Assembly: GCA_012517355.1 (NCBI GenBank)
Contig: JAAYVD010000134.1
Span: 62,001 to 126,000 of the forward strand
Source: Candidatus Rifleibacteriota bacterium
Lineage (GTDB): Bacteria; Muiribacteriota; Ozemobacteria; Ozemobacterales; Ozemobacteraceae
Length of the DNA: 64,000 nt
Direction: 5' to 3'
Both the position numbers and the translations under genes were made by a program. Position 1 is the first letter of the stretch; the number at the start of each line of letters is the position of its first letter. Under the pieces are notes generated by a model. The model saw only the letters and a program-made list of their open reading frames with translations. It searched no databases and was not told the origin of the DNA. Below are positions 34,490-42,827 of this stretch, in pieces.

Positions 34490-35318
34490 TACCGCCCGCA
34501 ACCTGCGTCAGCGACTGGTTGCCCTCGCCCGCGAGGTTCCCGAGGTCCCCGTCCGCCGGGTGGTGGTCGGGGTCCACATGACCGCCGTGGCCAGCCACAC
34601 CGTTGGCTGCGCCTACACCTGGCGCGAAGAGGTGGGAGCAGCCCACCTGTGCGCCGAGATCCGGGGCGGCGGCCGGCTGCGCGGCCTGTCGGCCCAGGAA
34701 CTGGCGGGCCGGCTGACGTCGACGGCCTGCCTCGAACGCAGCCTGGGCATGGCCGCCGTCAATTCCCTGATCACGCGCCCGACGCCCGACTGGCAGGAAG
34801 GCGACATCCTGGCCTGGATGAAATCCCGCTTCGCCGGGGCGCGGATCGGGATGGTCGGGCATTTCCCCTTCGCCCCGGAGATCAGGTCCTGGGCGGGTGA
34901 GTTCCATGTCGTCGAGAAACGGCCGGTCGAGGACGACCTCCCCGAGGAGAAAGGAGCCGCCTGGCTCGCCAGCTGCGACGCCGTCATCATCACGGGAGTG
35001 ACGCTGCTCAACGACACCCTTCCCGGAATCATCCGGGCAGCCTCCAAAGCCTGGAAGCTGATGCTCGGGCCGACCGTCCCGCCCCACCCCCTGCTGCTGG
35101 ACCTGGGCATCGACGCCCTGGCCAGCATCGTCTGCACCGACGAGGAGGCCTACTGGCCGTTTCTGGAGGAAGGAGCCATCGTGCCGCGCTATCTGGGCAC
35201 CAGACCCGTGCTGTTGGCGCGGGAGCGCCTTCCCCTGCCGCCCGGCGATTTCCGACAGCGGCTGTCCCAGGCCCTCGACAAAGGGCAACCACACCCCGCC
35301 AAGGAAAACGAGGCATGA
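34479..35318 (+). CDS. DUF364/DUF4213 protein, putative heavy-metal chelation family
   Basis: 279 residues, overlapping the ATPase-NifX fusion gene. The C-terminal Rossmann-like half has IGMVGHFPFAPEIR, CDAVIITGVTLLNDTLPGII and KLMLGPTVPPHPLLLD, typical of DUF364. The N-terminal half resembles DUF4213 (TVGCAYTW, NSLITRP). Family members lie next to molybdenum, tungsten or Fe-S genes and are proposed to bind metal. A distant paralogue lies at 60034-60783 beside the metal importer. The stop overlaps, by ATGA, the ghost start of the oxidoreductase pseudogene. Confidence 0.85.
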   Translation: MCPDTARNLRQRLVALAREVPEVPVRRVVVGVHMTAVASHTVGCAYTWREEVGAAHLCAEIRGGGRLRGLSAQELAGRLTSTACLERSLGMAAVNSLITRPTPDWQEGDILAWMKSRFAGARIGMVGHFPFAPEIRSWAGEFHVVEKRPVEDDLPEEKGAAWLASCDAVIITGVTLLNDTLPGIIRAASKAWKLMLGPTVPPHPLLLDLGIDALASIVCTDEEAYWPFLEEGAIVPRYLGTRPVLLARERLPLPPGDFRQRLSQALDKGQPHPAKENEA

Positions 35319-35728
35319 AGGTCCTGGTCATCGGTGCCGTGGCGGCCCGCCGCAGGGCCACGACGTCATTACGACCATGGCGCCAGGCCCCAACCGCGCC
35401 CATTTCATGACGGCGGCCCACCCACCCCTGATGAAGACCGTCTCCGACCGGACCAGCGGCCGGTTGCTCGGCATCCAGAGGGCGGGCCCGGTATGACGCC
35501 AAGCGGTACGACCTCGCGGCGACGGCGATCACGGCGAAGATGACCATCGAGGATCTGGCCAACCTCGACCTGGCCCAGGCGCCGCCCTACTCACCAACGA
35601 TGGACGACCTGAGCACCCCCAGCCCGGAGGTCGTACGCCCGCACCTGATCCCCTACGCCCTATCCCCGGGGGACCAAAGCTCCCGGCCAGGAGACATCTT
35701 CCATGCGCGAATCCCCTCTTTCCCCTGA
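35315..35728 (+). pseudogene. remnant of an FAD/NAD-dependent disulfide-reductase-type oxidoreductase
   Basis: The ATG at 35315 (coupled by ATGA) opens MKVLVIGAVAARRRA, the start of a FAD-binding oxidoreductase of the CoA-disulfide reductase/NADH oxidase type, but the glycine motif is already damaged and the frame soon ends. Downstream comes the family's C-terminal dimerisation region: KTVSDRTSGRLLGIQRAGP, a frameshift near 35500, then RYDLAATAITAKMTIEDLA and LDLAQAPPYSPTMDDL. The middle (about 350 residues) is missing. This is an internal deletion plus frameshift of a gene that once completed the operon. Confidence 0.75.
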
Positions 35729-36986
35729 CCGCATTCCACCTGCTGAGACGACTTTCGCAGAAGCCCGGATTCCCAGCGGACTTGCGGGGTGGTTCGCCTC
35801 GTTGTCTGCCGGGCAACGGCGCTGGGCCATCGGCTCCCTGGCGGTGGCGGTGCTCCTGGCTGGAGCGGGCCTGATCGTCGATGCCTGGCTCCCGGCACGA
35901 ACCCAGGCCCCCATCGGCCTGACGGTCGCCTTGACCGTTGGCCAGGTGGCCTCGGCGCTCGAAATCACCGGGAAGGGCCTGGCCCGCGAACTCGAACTTC
36001 CCCTCGACGCGCCGAAGAACAAACCCCTGCAGGAACTCGGCGTTCCCCAGGAGTCCCTGGACCACGCGGTGGAGCACATCCTTTCCCATACCAGCGGACT
36101 GGTGAAGTATTTCCTGTTCGCCGCCCTGGTGCTGGTCGGTCTGGTCTTCACGGTCCGGCTGGGCCGCCCCGACGGCAGCCCGGCCACGGACCGCCGAACC
36201 TGGTATCCGCGCAGCTTCTTCATCGGGGCGCTGGTCGTCTCGGTGGTGGTCTGCGGGTTCCTGCTCGGCAAGTCACCCAACCCGATGGAAGGCGTGGTCA
36301 AGGTTTTCAAGGCGCTGGTCGGCTTGTATCCCGACCCGCTGGTCAAGGCCCTGGCCTTCGCATTCTTCCTGGGTCTGGCGGCCGTCGGCAACAAGCTGAT
36401 CTGCGGCTGGGCCTGCCCGTTCGGGGCCCTGCAGGAGCTGATCTTCACGTTACCGGTCTTGCGCGCCCGCAAGGGGAAAAGGGTTCCCTTCCTGATCAGC
36501 AACGGCCTCCGCGGCCTGCTGTTCGTTCTGTCGCTGGTGTTGATGTTCGGCGTGGTCGGCGGCCAGAAGGGGTTCGTGCTGTACCACGGCCTGAACCCGT
36601 TCAACCTGTTCGATCGGGTTTTCGAGACGGCCTTCATGCTCGGCGCGCTCATCGTCACCCTGCTGCTGTCGTTCGTTCTCTACCGGCCGTTCTGCCAGTT
36701 CGTCTGCCCGTTCGGGTTCGCCTCGTGGCTCGTCGAGCAGTTCAGCTGGTTCCGCGTGCGCATCGATCCGGCGGCCTGCACGAACTGCGGCGCTTGCACG
36801 CGAGCCTGCCCGACCCAGGCGGCGGCCGACACCCTGGCGGGCGAGGGGTGGCGGGCCGACTGCTTCAGCTGCACCCGCTGCCTGAACGTCTGCCCGGTCG
36901 ATGCCCTCCGGTATGGGCTTGCTGGGCCGACCGCAGGGGAACCCGCGACCCGCGGGGCGCCACCCCAACCCCAGGATGGATCCTGA
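35703..36986 (+). CDS. NapH/CcoG-like polyferredoxin membrane protein
   Basis: 427 residues; AGGAGA eight bases before the ATG, starting inside the end of the oxidoreductase remnant. Five or six membrane helices (for example RWAIGSLAVAVLLAGAGLIV, YFLFAALVLVGLVFTV, SFFIGALVVSVVVCGFLLG). The membrane-embedded motifs CGWACPFGALQE and CQFVCPFGFASW are typical of NapH-like proteins. Two C-terminal 4Fe-4S motifs follow: CTNCGACTRACP and CFSCTRCLNVCP. It would pass electrons between the quinone pool and cytoplasmic Fe-S partners such as the Mrp-type proteins upstream. Last gene of the cluster. Confidence 0.92.
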   Translation: MRESPLSPDRIPPAETTFAEARIPSGLAGWFASLSAGQRRWAIGSLAVAVLLAGAGLIVDAWLPARTQAPIGLTVALTVGQVASALEITGKGLARELELPLDAPKNKPLQELGVPQESLDHAVEHILSHTSGLVKYFLFAALVLVGLVFTVRLGRPDGSPATDRRTWYPRSFFIGALVVSVVVCGFLLGKSPNPMEGVVKVFKALVGLYPDPLVKALAFAFFLGLAAVGNKLICGWACPFGALQELIFTLPVLRARKGKRVPFLISNGLRGLLFVLSLVLMFGVVGGQKGFVLYHGLNPFNLFDRVFETAFMLGALIVTLLLSFVLYRPFCQFVCPFGFASWLVEQFSWFRVRIDPAACTNCGACTRACPTQAAADTLAGEGWRADCFSCTRCLNVCPVDALRYGLAGPTAGEPATRGAPPQPQDGS

Positions 36987-37018
36987 CGAGGCAGACGGTC
37001 GGGGAACCCCCCCGCCCT

Positions 37019-37957
37019 TCAGGGGATCGGGGCAAGCGAAACGGTCACCCGCAGGCTGCCCTGGTTGTTGCCAAGGTGGACATTCGTGAGGCCGTTGAGT
37101 GCGCAGAAGGAGCAAAGCCCATTGGGCGTGTAACCTTCGGGCCCATCGAAGCTGTCGTTGCACATGAACTGCAGTTCCCCGCCTTCGGCCGCGGTGAAGG
37201 TCCCCCCGCGACCCACCAGGAAGCCTGAACCCATGCCGATGCGGGCGCACAGCGACCCCGCCGGGGCGGTCGGACAGGGCACCGGGGGATTGGGATGGTT
37301 GGGCTGGGGGTCGGTCACCACTTTGCAGAGCCGCCCGAGGCCCTCCGGTCCCGCCATGGCGACATCGAAATGCGAAGACCACTGGCCAGTGGCCCGCACG
37401 AAGAACTTCTGGCCGGCCGCCACCTGGAAACCACTTTTCACCCAGGGAAGGTTGGCCGGGACATCGAGGGTGACCGATGGGAACAGCACCTCCTGGGCCG
37501 TGTGATCGGTGTCACGCCCAGGGGTCTGGCAGGGGGTGACCAGCGGGAACCCCTGCCAGACACCCGTCAGGTCGACCAGGACCCCGGGCAACCCCACCTG
37601 GACCGGCAGGCTCGGGGGGCCGGGAAGCGGGGGATAGGCGGGGTTGGGGGTGCCATCGGGGAGCCGCTCGTAGATCCACCACCGGTCGGTGAGCGGCCGC
37701 CCCGCGAGAGGGGCCCGGATCATTTCACTGATGGATCCCGCCTTCCCCACCTCGAGATCGACGACGACGCCACCCGTGGCGAGGGTGGTGGTCTGGGCCA
37801 GGGCCAGACCGGCCAGGCACCAGCTCCAGGCAACCAACCCGCCCAGGACCCATCGAAGCGTCATCAGTCGCGAAGCCGGCCAAAGTGGTGCCCGGCGAAC
37901 CTCCCTGCGGCCAGGGCTGCCGCCACCGCCCGATCGTCCGGTCCCTTGCCTGCTCAT
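37019..37957 (-). CDS. secreted protein with PA-IL (LecA)-like lectin-fold domain
   Basis: 312 residues; GGAGG seven bases before the ATG at 37957. A hydrophobic segment (WVLGGLVAWSWCLAGLALA) is a signal peptide behind a basic N-terminus of about 40 residues. The C-terminal 130 residues follow the PA-IL lectin pattern: FFVRATGQWSSHF, AGPEGLG, LCARIGMGSGFLVGRGGTF, GGELQFMCNDSFDG, LGNNQGSLRVTVSL. Compared with LecA, the calcium-site residues seem partly conserved (the ND and NNxGS segments). Sugar binding is inferred. Last gene of the ECF-sigma/pseudopilin operon. Confidence 0.7.
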   Translation of the reverse strand: MSRQGTGRSGGGGSPGRREVRRAPLWPASRLMTLRWVLGGLVAWSWCLAGLALAQTTTLATGGVVVDLEVGKAGSISEMIRAPLAGRPLTDRWWIYERLPDGTPNPAYPPLPGPPSLPVQVGLPGVLVDLTGVWQGFPLVTPCQTPGRDTDHTAQEVLFPSVTLDVPANLPWVKSGFQVAAGQKFFVRATGQWSSHFDVAMAGPEGLGRLCKVVTDPQPNHPNPPVPCPTAPAGSLCARIGMGSGFLVGRGGTFTAAEGGELQFMCNDSFDGPEGYTPNGLCSFCALNGLTNVHLGNNQGSLRVTVSLAPIP

Positions 37958-38074
37958 TGGGGTGCCTCCTTCCTCGACCATCCGCGTCATCAGGATCCCG
38001 CCTGTCTCCCGGCCTCTGGCCGGGCCTGCGAGGAAAGGCGACGGAACCTGCCCGCACCCGCCCTCGCTTCCCCT

Positions 38075-38581
38075 TCAGGGGGGGGAAACCCCTGCCAGTT
38101 TCAGGGTGACGGTTTCACCGCGGGCCAAGGCCCCGGCGAAATCGAACCGACGGGTGTTCCCGCCTTCGGTGCGGGTCAGGGTGGTCGGCCCGGCCTGCTG
38201 CCAGGTGACCTCCGACTCCGCCAGGGTGAGGGCCGGGGTCATGGTGACGAGCTTCAGGTCGAGCCGCTGGGTCCCGATCACCCGCACTTCTTTGGCCTGC
38301 TCGAGATCGTGCCGCAAGGTGGATAGGGCCTGCCCCGTCACCATCCAGGCGGTGGTCGACCGGTCCTGGGCCGCGCCCTGGAAGACGACGGCCTGGATGA
38401 CCCGATGCACGACGGCGAGCAGGATGGCCAGCACCAGGCTGGCCACCAGCAACTCAACAAAGGTCAGGCCCCGACGGCCCCGGTGCTGGGCACGAAGCGG
38501 AGGATTCGCGCCGCCCACCGTGGCGGCAAAGGGAAAGCCCTTCCGACGCCGTGTCGGTCTTGGTCGCTCAGTTCTGCTCAT
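38075..38581 (-). CDS. prepilin-like protein with repeat-encoded leader
   Basis: 168 residues. The ATG at 38581 lies 14 bases inside the upstream prepilin gene. Residues 1-38 form the leader, most of it encoded by repeat copy R11 read antisense (TRRRKGFPFAATVGGANPPLR). The prepilin signal RRG|LTFVELLVASLVLAILLAVV then follows, with Glu at +5. The body (STLRHDLEQAKEVRVIGTQRL, RRFDFAGALARGETVTLKL) is GspJ-like. A leader of 38 residues exceeds the usual 5-30. Confidence 0.85.
   Translation of the reverse strand: MSRTERPRPTRRRKGFPFAATVGGANPPLRAQHRGRRGLTFVELLVASLVLAILLAVVHRVIQAVVFQGAAQDRSTTAWMVTGQALSTLRHDLEQAKEVRVIGTQRLDLKLVTMTPALTLAESEVTWQQAGPTTLTRTEGGNTRRFDFAGALARGETVTLKLAGVSPP
38485..38563 (-). 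repeat. dispersed multi-hairpin repeat copy R11
   Basis: Reverse orientation relative to most copies. Read on the minus strand: CCGACACGGCGTCGG, a GGGCTTTCCCTTTGCCGCCAC arm, a GTGGGCGGCGCGAA segment and GGATTCGCGCC. It lies wholly inside the leader-coding part of the prepilin gene 38075-38581 and keeps the frame. Borders are approximate. Confidence 0.7.
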
Positions 38582-39074
38582 CGATCAGCCTGAACCCTCT
38601 CGCTTCGTAGACCACCGGCCCGGGCAACCCGGCCGGCACCTGCTTTCCTTTCCCTGCCACGGCCCCCGGGCCGGTGTCGCACACCCTGACGTGGGTTTCC
38701 AACACCCGGCCCCAGGGGTTGAGGAACCGCTCGCCCGGCAGGACCGGCTGGTTGATCAGGCGGATCCGGGTGATCCGGGTCAGGCCCGGCGGCGCCGCCG
38801 GCACCCCCAAGGTCGGAAGGGAGAGAGGAACCGGCAGGTCGCCGTCGGCCAGGTCGGCGTCCAGGGCCCCCAGCAGATCCTGGGTGCGGGCGTTGGCCAA
38901 CCCATCGATCATCGAAGAGGTCATGCAGATGGCCTGGGTCAGTTCCTTGCTGACCGTGGTGATCTTGCGCGAATCCCCCAGCAACCGGAAAACCGGGATC
39001 ATGCCCAGCCCCAGCACGCCGAACGCGATGATGATCTCCAGGAGGGTCACCCCGCCCCGCCAACGATGGTCCAT
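38568..39074 (-). CDS. prepilin-like protein (GspI-like)
   Basis: 168 residues from the ATG at 39074, with GAGGAGG eleven bases upstream. MDHRWRGG| precedes VTLLEIIIAFGVLGLGMIPVF, with Glu at +5. KELTQAICMTSSMIDGLANAR is the segment typical of GspI-like minor pseudopilins. The body ends with RGFRLIDEQN. It follows the PilX/GspK-like gene and overlaps the next prepilin gene. Confidence 0.85.
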   Translation of the reverse strand: MDHRWRGGVTLLEIIIAFGVLGLGMIPVFRLLGDSRKITTVSKELTQAICMTSSMIDGLANARTQDLLGALDADLADGDLPVPLSLPTLGVPAAPPGLTRITRIRLINQPVLPGERFLNPWGRVLETHVRVCDTGPGAVAGKGKQVPAGLPGPVVYEARGFRLIDEQN

Positions 39075-39106
39075 TCTTCTGGTATCCTCCTCGCAGGTCA
39101 CAGGCC

Positions 39107-41254
39107 TCACCGCAGCTTGGTCTGGAAGACCAGGGGCTGGTGCTCGAGCATCACCCGGAAGGACCGGCGGTATGCCTCCGCGTCGCCCCAATCGTGGTCG
39201 GGATCGTAGCGGATCTGCTTGGGGGCGGTCGTGGCCAGGCCCGCCAAATCGAGGCGGGCCACCGCCACCAGGCCCGCCACCTGCACCCCACCGCCCCCGC
39301 CCAGGCGCAGGGTGCCTTGGGGGGCCAGCAGGGCGGCCTGCAGGGGTTCGGCCGTTTCCACCAGCAGGTCGCCATCGAGACTGGCCAGGACGATGCGGTT
39401 GGCACGGGCGTCAGGCACGGCCGGCGGGGGTTGGGGGGCGATGCCGGCAACGATCCGCACCAGCCCCTCGGCGACGATGCCGACGCCGCCCAGGGCCACC
39501 TGGTTGAAATCGGCGGTCCAGGTGAAGGGCCCCTTGATGTGGTAGAACCCGGCCGCCGCCTTGCCCTCCTGCTGCAGATCCTTCAGGTGCTTGAACAGTT
39601 CCGGCCCGGTGGCGAACTCCCGGCCGCACCGGCGCCGCAACAACGGCCCCAGGTTCGGCAGCACCTGCTGCACCTCCCCTTCGAACACGGTGGCCCCGTC
39701 ACGGATCAACGTCAGGGGCCCGTCGAGCACCAGGCCCGCCGGACTGCCAGGCGTGAATTTCAGCACCCGGTTGAGGCGGGCCGAACCCGCCTGGAAGGCC
39801 GGTTGCATCGCCCGCTGGCCGGTGCCGGCCGGTGCCGACTGGTCGAAGAAGAAGGCCAGCCCTTCGTTGAGGGGACTGACCACCAGGCTGCACATCCCCT
39901 CGCGGTAGCCCAGCCACTCGTTCCCGCAGGCCGCCAGCAACGCGTCCCGGGCGGCGGCCTGGACCCCAGGCCAGGGGCTGGCCTGGAACGCCGGGGCGGT
40001 CAGATACGGCAGGGCGGTGGCACTGGCCGGCCCGTCGGGGTCCGCGGGCGGCACCGGCTTGCGACGGATGCCACGTTCCAAGAGGTAGCTGCGCCAGACC
40101 TTGCCGAACACCAGGGTCGGGGACGGCGCGGCGTTCGTACCCATCAGCCGCAGCAGGGAACTCTTCTGCGTGTTGCGGGGTTCCAGGACCATCAGCTCCC
40201 GACGAGCCGAGGTCTTGGTTTCCTCATACAACCCGGTCAGGCAGGCATACCGCTGGTGCGTCTCCCACAGCCGCATGCTCTGGCCACTTCCGGGTGGGGT
40301 GAACTCACGGCCGAACGCGAAGGACCCGGCCTCGATCTCGCTGACGAACAGCCGGAATTCGTGCAACAGGAAGTTCTCCCCGGCCGGGACGTCTCCCGGG
40401 GCCAGGCCGAGGGTCAGAGACTGCGGATCCCGGTCGGGCGGGGTGCCGAGGAAGACCCAGCCCTGGCGGTCGAGGAAGGGGCCGGGATCGGCCGCCAGCT
40501 TGGGCCGGTCGGCCGGGGTGACGGGGGGGCCGTTCACCAGGACCAGGGGTTGGATCCCGGTGGTGGCCTGGAAACGAGGCGGGATCAGCCCGGAAGCCAG
40601 CTTTCCGGGAATGACGTTCAGGGGCCCCGCGAGATCGCCCGCCAGCAGGGTGAACCGGCCCACCACAGGAACCTGGAGATGGACGGTCCGGAATTCGAAG
40701 ACCGAGACCACCCGCCGCTCCACCTCCCGGTAGCCGGCCTGGACATCCACCACGAAGCGCCCCCGCCGTTCCCGGGCGAGGTCCGGCAACCCCGGAATGC
40801 CGGGATCCTCCAACAAGGGGGAGGACCGTTCGATGCGGATGCGGACGTCGAGGTACAGGTCCTTCGCGTAGGGTTCGAGCCCCTCCGCCAGGGGGCTCCC
40901 ATCGAGGGGAAGGCGCATCTCGGCGGTCTCCTCGATCAGGCGGTCATCCTGGATGAAGGCGGCGGCGAACGGCTGCAGCGCGGGCGGCGCCTTGGCGTCC
41001 TTCGGGAAGGTCTCGGGGGCCGAGCTGTTGAGCCAGTCCACCCCGGCCCGCACGAACCGCGTTCCCTGCCTGGCCCCGAACTCGGCCGCCCGGAAAGCCA
41101 CCTCGGCCAGGCCGAGACGGAAGGTCTGCTGCCGCTGCTGCCGGGAATAGGAATGCAGGTAGAAGGCCACCAGCCCGATGCAGACCAGCAGCAGCAGGAC
41201 GGCGAGCAGTGCCACCCCTCGCCCGTTATCCTTCCCCCTGGTCCGTTGTTTCAT
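39107..41254 (-). CDS. large PilX/GspK-like protein
   Basis: 715 residues. MKQRTRGKDNGRG precedes VALLAVLLLLVCIGLVAFYLHSY, then RLGLAEVAFRAAEFGARQGTRF, the membrane helix and amphipathic helix of PilX/GspK-type proteins. In type II systems GspK caps the pseudopilus tip together with GspI and GspJ, and here two prepilin genes follow directly. The ectodomain is large and beta-rich, with repeated aliphatic strands (IVAEGLVRIVAGI, GTLRLGGGGGVQVAGLVAVARLDLAGL) resembling a beta-helix near the C-terminus. No catalytic motif seen. Confidence 0.75.
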   Translation of the reverse strand: MKQRTRGKDNGRGVALLAVLLLLVCIGLVAFYLHSYSRQQRQQTFRLGLAEVAFRAAEFGARQGTRFVRAGVDWLNSSAPETFPKDAKAPPALQPFAAAFIQDDRLIEETAEMRLPLDGSPLAEGLEPYAKDLYLDVRIRIERSSPLLEDPGIPGLPDLARERRGRFVVDVQAGYREVERRVVSVFEFRTVHLQVPVVGRFTLLAGDLAGPLNVIPGKLASGLIPPRFQATTGIQPLVLVNGPPVTPADRPKLAADPGPFLDRQGWVFLGTPPDRDPQSLTLGLAPGDVPAGENFLLHEFRLFVSEIEAGSFAFGREFTPPGSGQSMRLWETHQRYACLTGLYEETKTSARRELMVLEPRNTQKSSLLRLMGTNAAPSPTLVFGKVWRSYLLERGIRRKPVPPADPDGPASATALPYLTAPAFQASPWPGVQAAARDALLAACGNEWLGYREGMCSLVVSPLNEGLAFFFDQSAPAGTGQRAMQPAFQAGSARLNRVLKFTPGSPAGLVLDGPLTLIRDGATVFEGEVQQVLPNLGPLLRRRCGREFATGPELFKHLKDLQQEGKAAAGFYHIKGPFTWTADFNQVALGGVGIVAEGLVRIVAGIAPQPPPAVPDARANRIVLASLDGDLLVETAEPLQAALLAPQGTLRLGGGGGVQVAGLVAVARLDLAGLATTAPKQIRYDPDHDWGDAEAYRRSFRVMLEHQPLVFQTKLR

Positions 41255-41287
41255 GCCTTCCTTCCCGTCCAGAGCCAGCCTTCCAGC

Positions 41288-42823
41288 TCAGCGGTACATG
41301 TTCGACAGCCGTTTGCGCAGATCGCTTTCCTGGCGCTTCTTGGAAAAGCGGACGGTCTGCGGGGTGGTTTCCGAAAAAGCGGAGGGGCCCGAACCTCCGG
41401 GGGGTGAACCCGCCTCTCCCGAACGCGGCTGGTTGACCCAGGAGCTGGAGGCCGGCAAGGATCCCGTGGCCAGGACGGCGGCGGCCGAGGCCGGGTGGGC
41501 CAGCTCCGCCCCCAAGGCCTTCTGCTCGATGATCCGTTCCAGCACGACGTCGGCCCTGGCCCTGGCGTCCTCGGCCAACGGGCCCTTCCGGAAGAACACC
41601 TGGAGGTACAGGCCCTGCGCCTCCTCCAGATAGTCGCGGCGCTCGTAGAGCTGGGCCAACTGGAAGGTGAGATACTCGTCCTTGGGGCGTCGATCGAGCG
41701 CCAGTCGCACCAGGGGGATCGCCGTCTCCTCGCGGCCGATCAGGCACAGGCAGGTGACCAGGCGGTCCAGGACACCGGTGTTGAGCGGGTCGCGCTGGTA
41801 CAGCACCAGGAACTGGTCGGCTGCCGCCTCCAGTTTCTCGGCCGCGAACAGGCTCTCGGCAAGCAGGGTGCGGGCGGCGTCGTTGTCAGGATCCTGATCC
41901 GTCACCGGGCCGAGCAGGCGGATCACCTGGAGATGGTGGCCCCGACGGAACCGGAGATGGGCTTCCCGCAACCGGGGCAACGGGGACCGGCCACACCGTT
42001 CCTGGAAGGTGTCGACGACCCGCTCGGCGGCGGGCCAGTCCTCGGTCGCCATCAGCACCTCGGCCAAGCCGCCGAAGGGCTCGGGATCATCGGGGAAATC
42101 GCGGGTGAGGGCCTCGAACGCCTGCCGGGCCTTGGCGTATTCCCCGAGATCGAAATGCCGGAAGGCCTGGCGCAGGCGGGAACCCCGTTCATCACCCGGG
42201 GGGGACCTCTTCAGGAGATGGAGCCCCAAGGCCAGCAACGGGGCGGCCCGCGGCACCTGCCGCAACCGCTCGAACTCCCGGGCGGCCGCCGCCGCATCCC
42301 CGCCGGCCAGGGCGAACTCGCCCTTGACGAAGGTCAGCACGAACGACCGGGGGTGCCGTTCCCGGATCGGATCGAGCAGGCGGTGGCCCTCGTCCACCCG
42401 GCCCACCGACCGTCGGATCAGGCTGAGGAAGAACGGCGCCTTGGGATCTTGGGTCCCTCCGTCCACGGCGGCCTGAAAGTGCCGGCGGGCCGGCTCCAGG
42501 TCACGGGTGCGGGCTTCTTCGCCCAACACGGGCTCCTCCAGCAGCAGGAACTTGTAATACTCGTTCACCCCGCGCCGGAAATCCTCTTTTTGCAGGGCTT
42601 CCATGGCCCGCCGGTACCGTTGGCCGGGGGGGGCCGCCGGCGCCGCCACGGCTCCCAGCCAGGCGGCCGCCAGGAACAGGCAGCCGAGACGGCCCCAACG
42701 CAGGGCCGGGCCGATGCCGGGCGCCCGGCCCGGCAGACGGACGGTCGGGGATGGCGGAGGGGGGAGAGGGCCGACCGGTCGTGCGGCCGGGGCGTGATCA
42801 CGAGGCCATCCTGGCCGGGCCAT
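41288..42823 (-). CDS. TPR-repeat protein with signal anchor
   Basis: 511 residues from the ATG at 42823, four bases after the FecR gene stop. A hydrophobic segment (GRLGCLFLAAAWLGAVAAPAAP) near residues 42-63 is a signal peptide or anchor. TPR units follow, for example FRHFDLGEYAKARQAFEALTRD, FGGLAEVLMATEDWPAAERVV and LTFQLAQLYERRDYLEEAQGL. The C-terminal 90 residues are Ser/Pro-rich and end in KKRQESDLRKRLSNMYR. Likely a periplasmic scaffold for the pseudopilin assembly encoded by its neighbours. Confidence 0.8.
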   Translation of the reverse strand: MARPGWPRDHAPAARPVGPLPPPPSPTVRLPGRAPGIGPALRWGRLGCLFLAAAWLGAVAAPAAPPGQRYRRAMEALQKEDFRRGVNEYYKFLLLEEPVLGEEARTRDLEPARRHFQAAVDGGTQDPKAPFFLSLIRRSVGRVDEGHRLLDPIRERHPRSFVLTFVKGEFALAGGDAAAAAREFERLRQVPRAAPLLALGLHLLKRSPPGDERGSRLRQAFRHFDLGEYAKARQAFEALTRDFPDDPEPFGGLAEVLMATEDWPAAERVVDTFQERCGRSPLPRLREAHLRFRRGHHLQVIRLLGPVTDQDPDNDAARTLLAESLFAAEKLEAAADQFLVLYQRDPLNTGVLDRLVTCLCLIGREETAIPLVRLALDRRPKDEYLTFQLAQLYERRDYLEEAQGLYLQVFFRKGPLAEDARARADVVLERIIEQKALGAELAHPASAAAVLATGSLPASSSWVNQPRSGEAGSPPGGSGPSAFSETTPQTVRFSKKRQESDLRKRLSNMYR

Positions 42824-42827
42824 CGTC

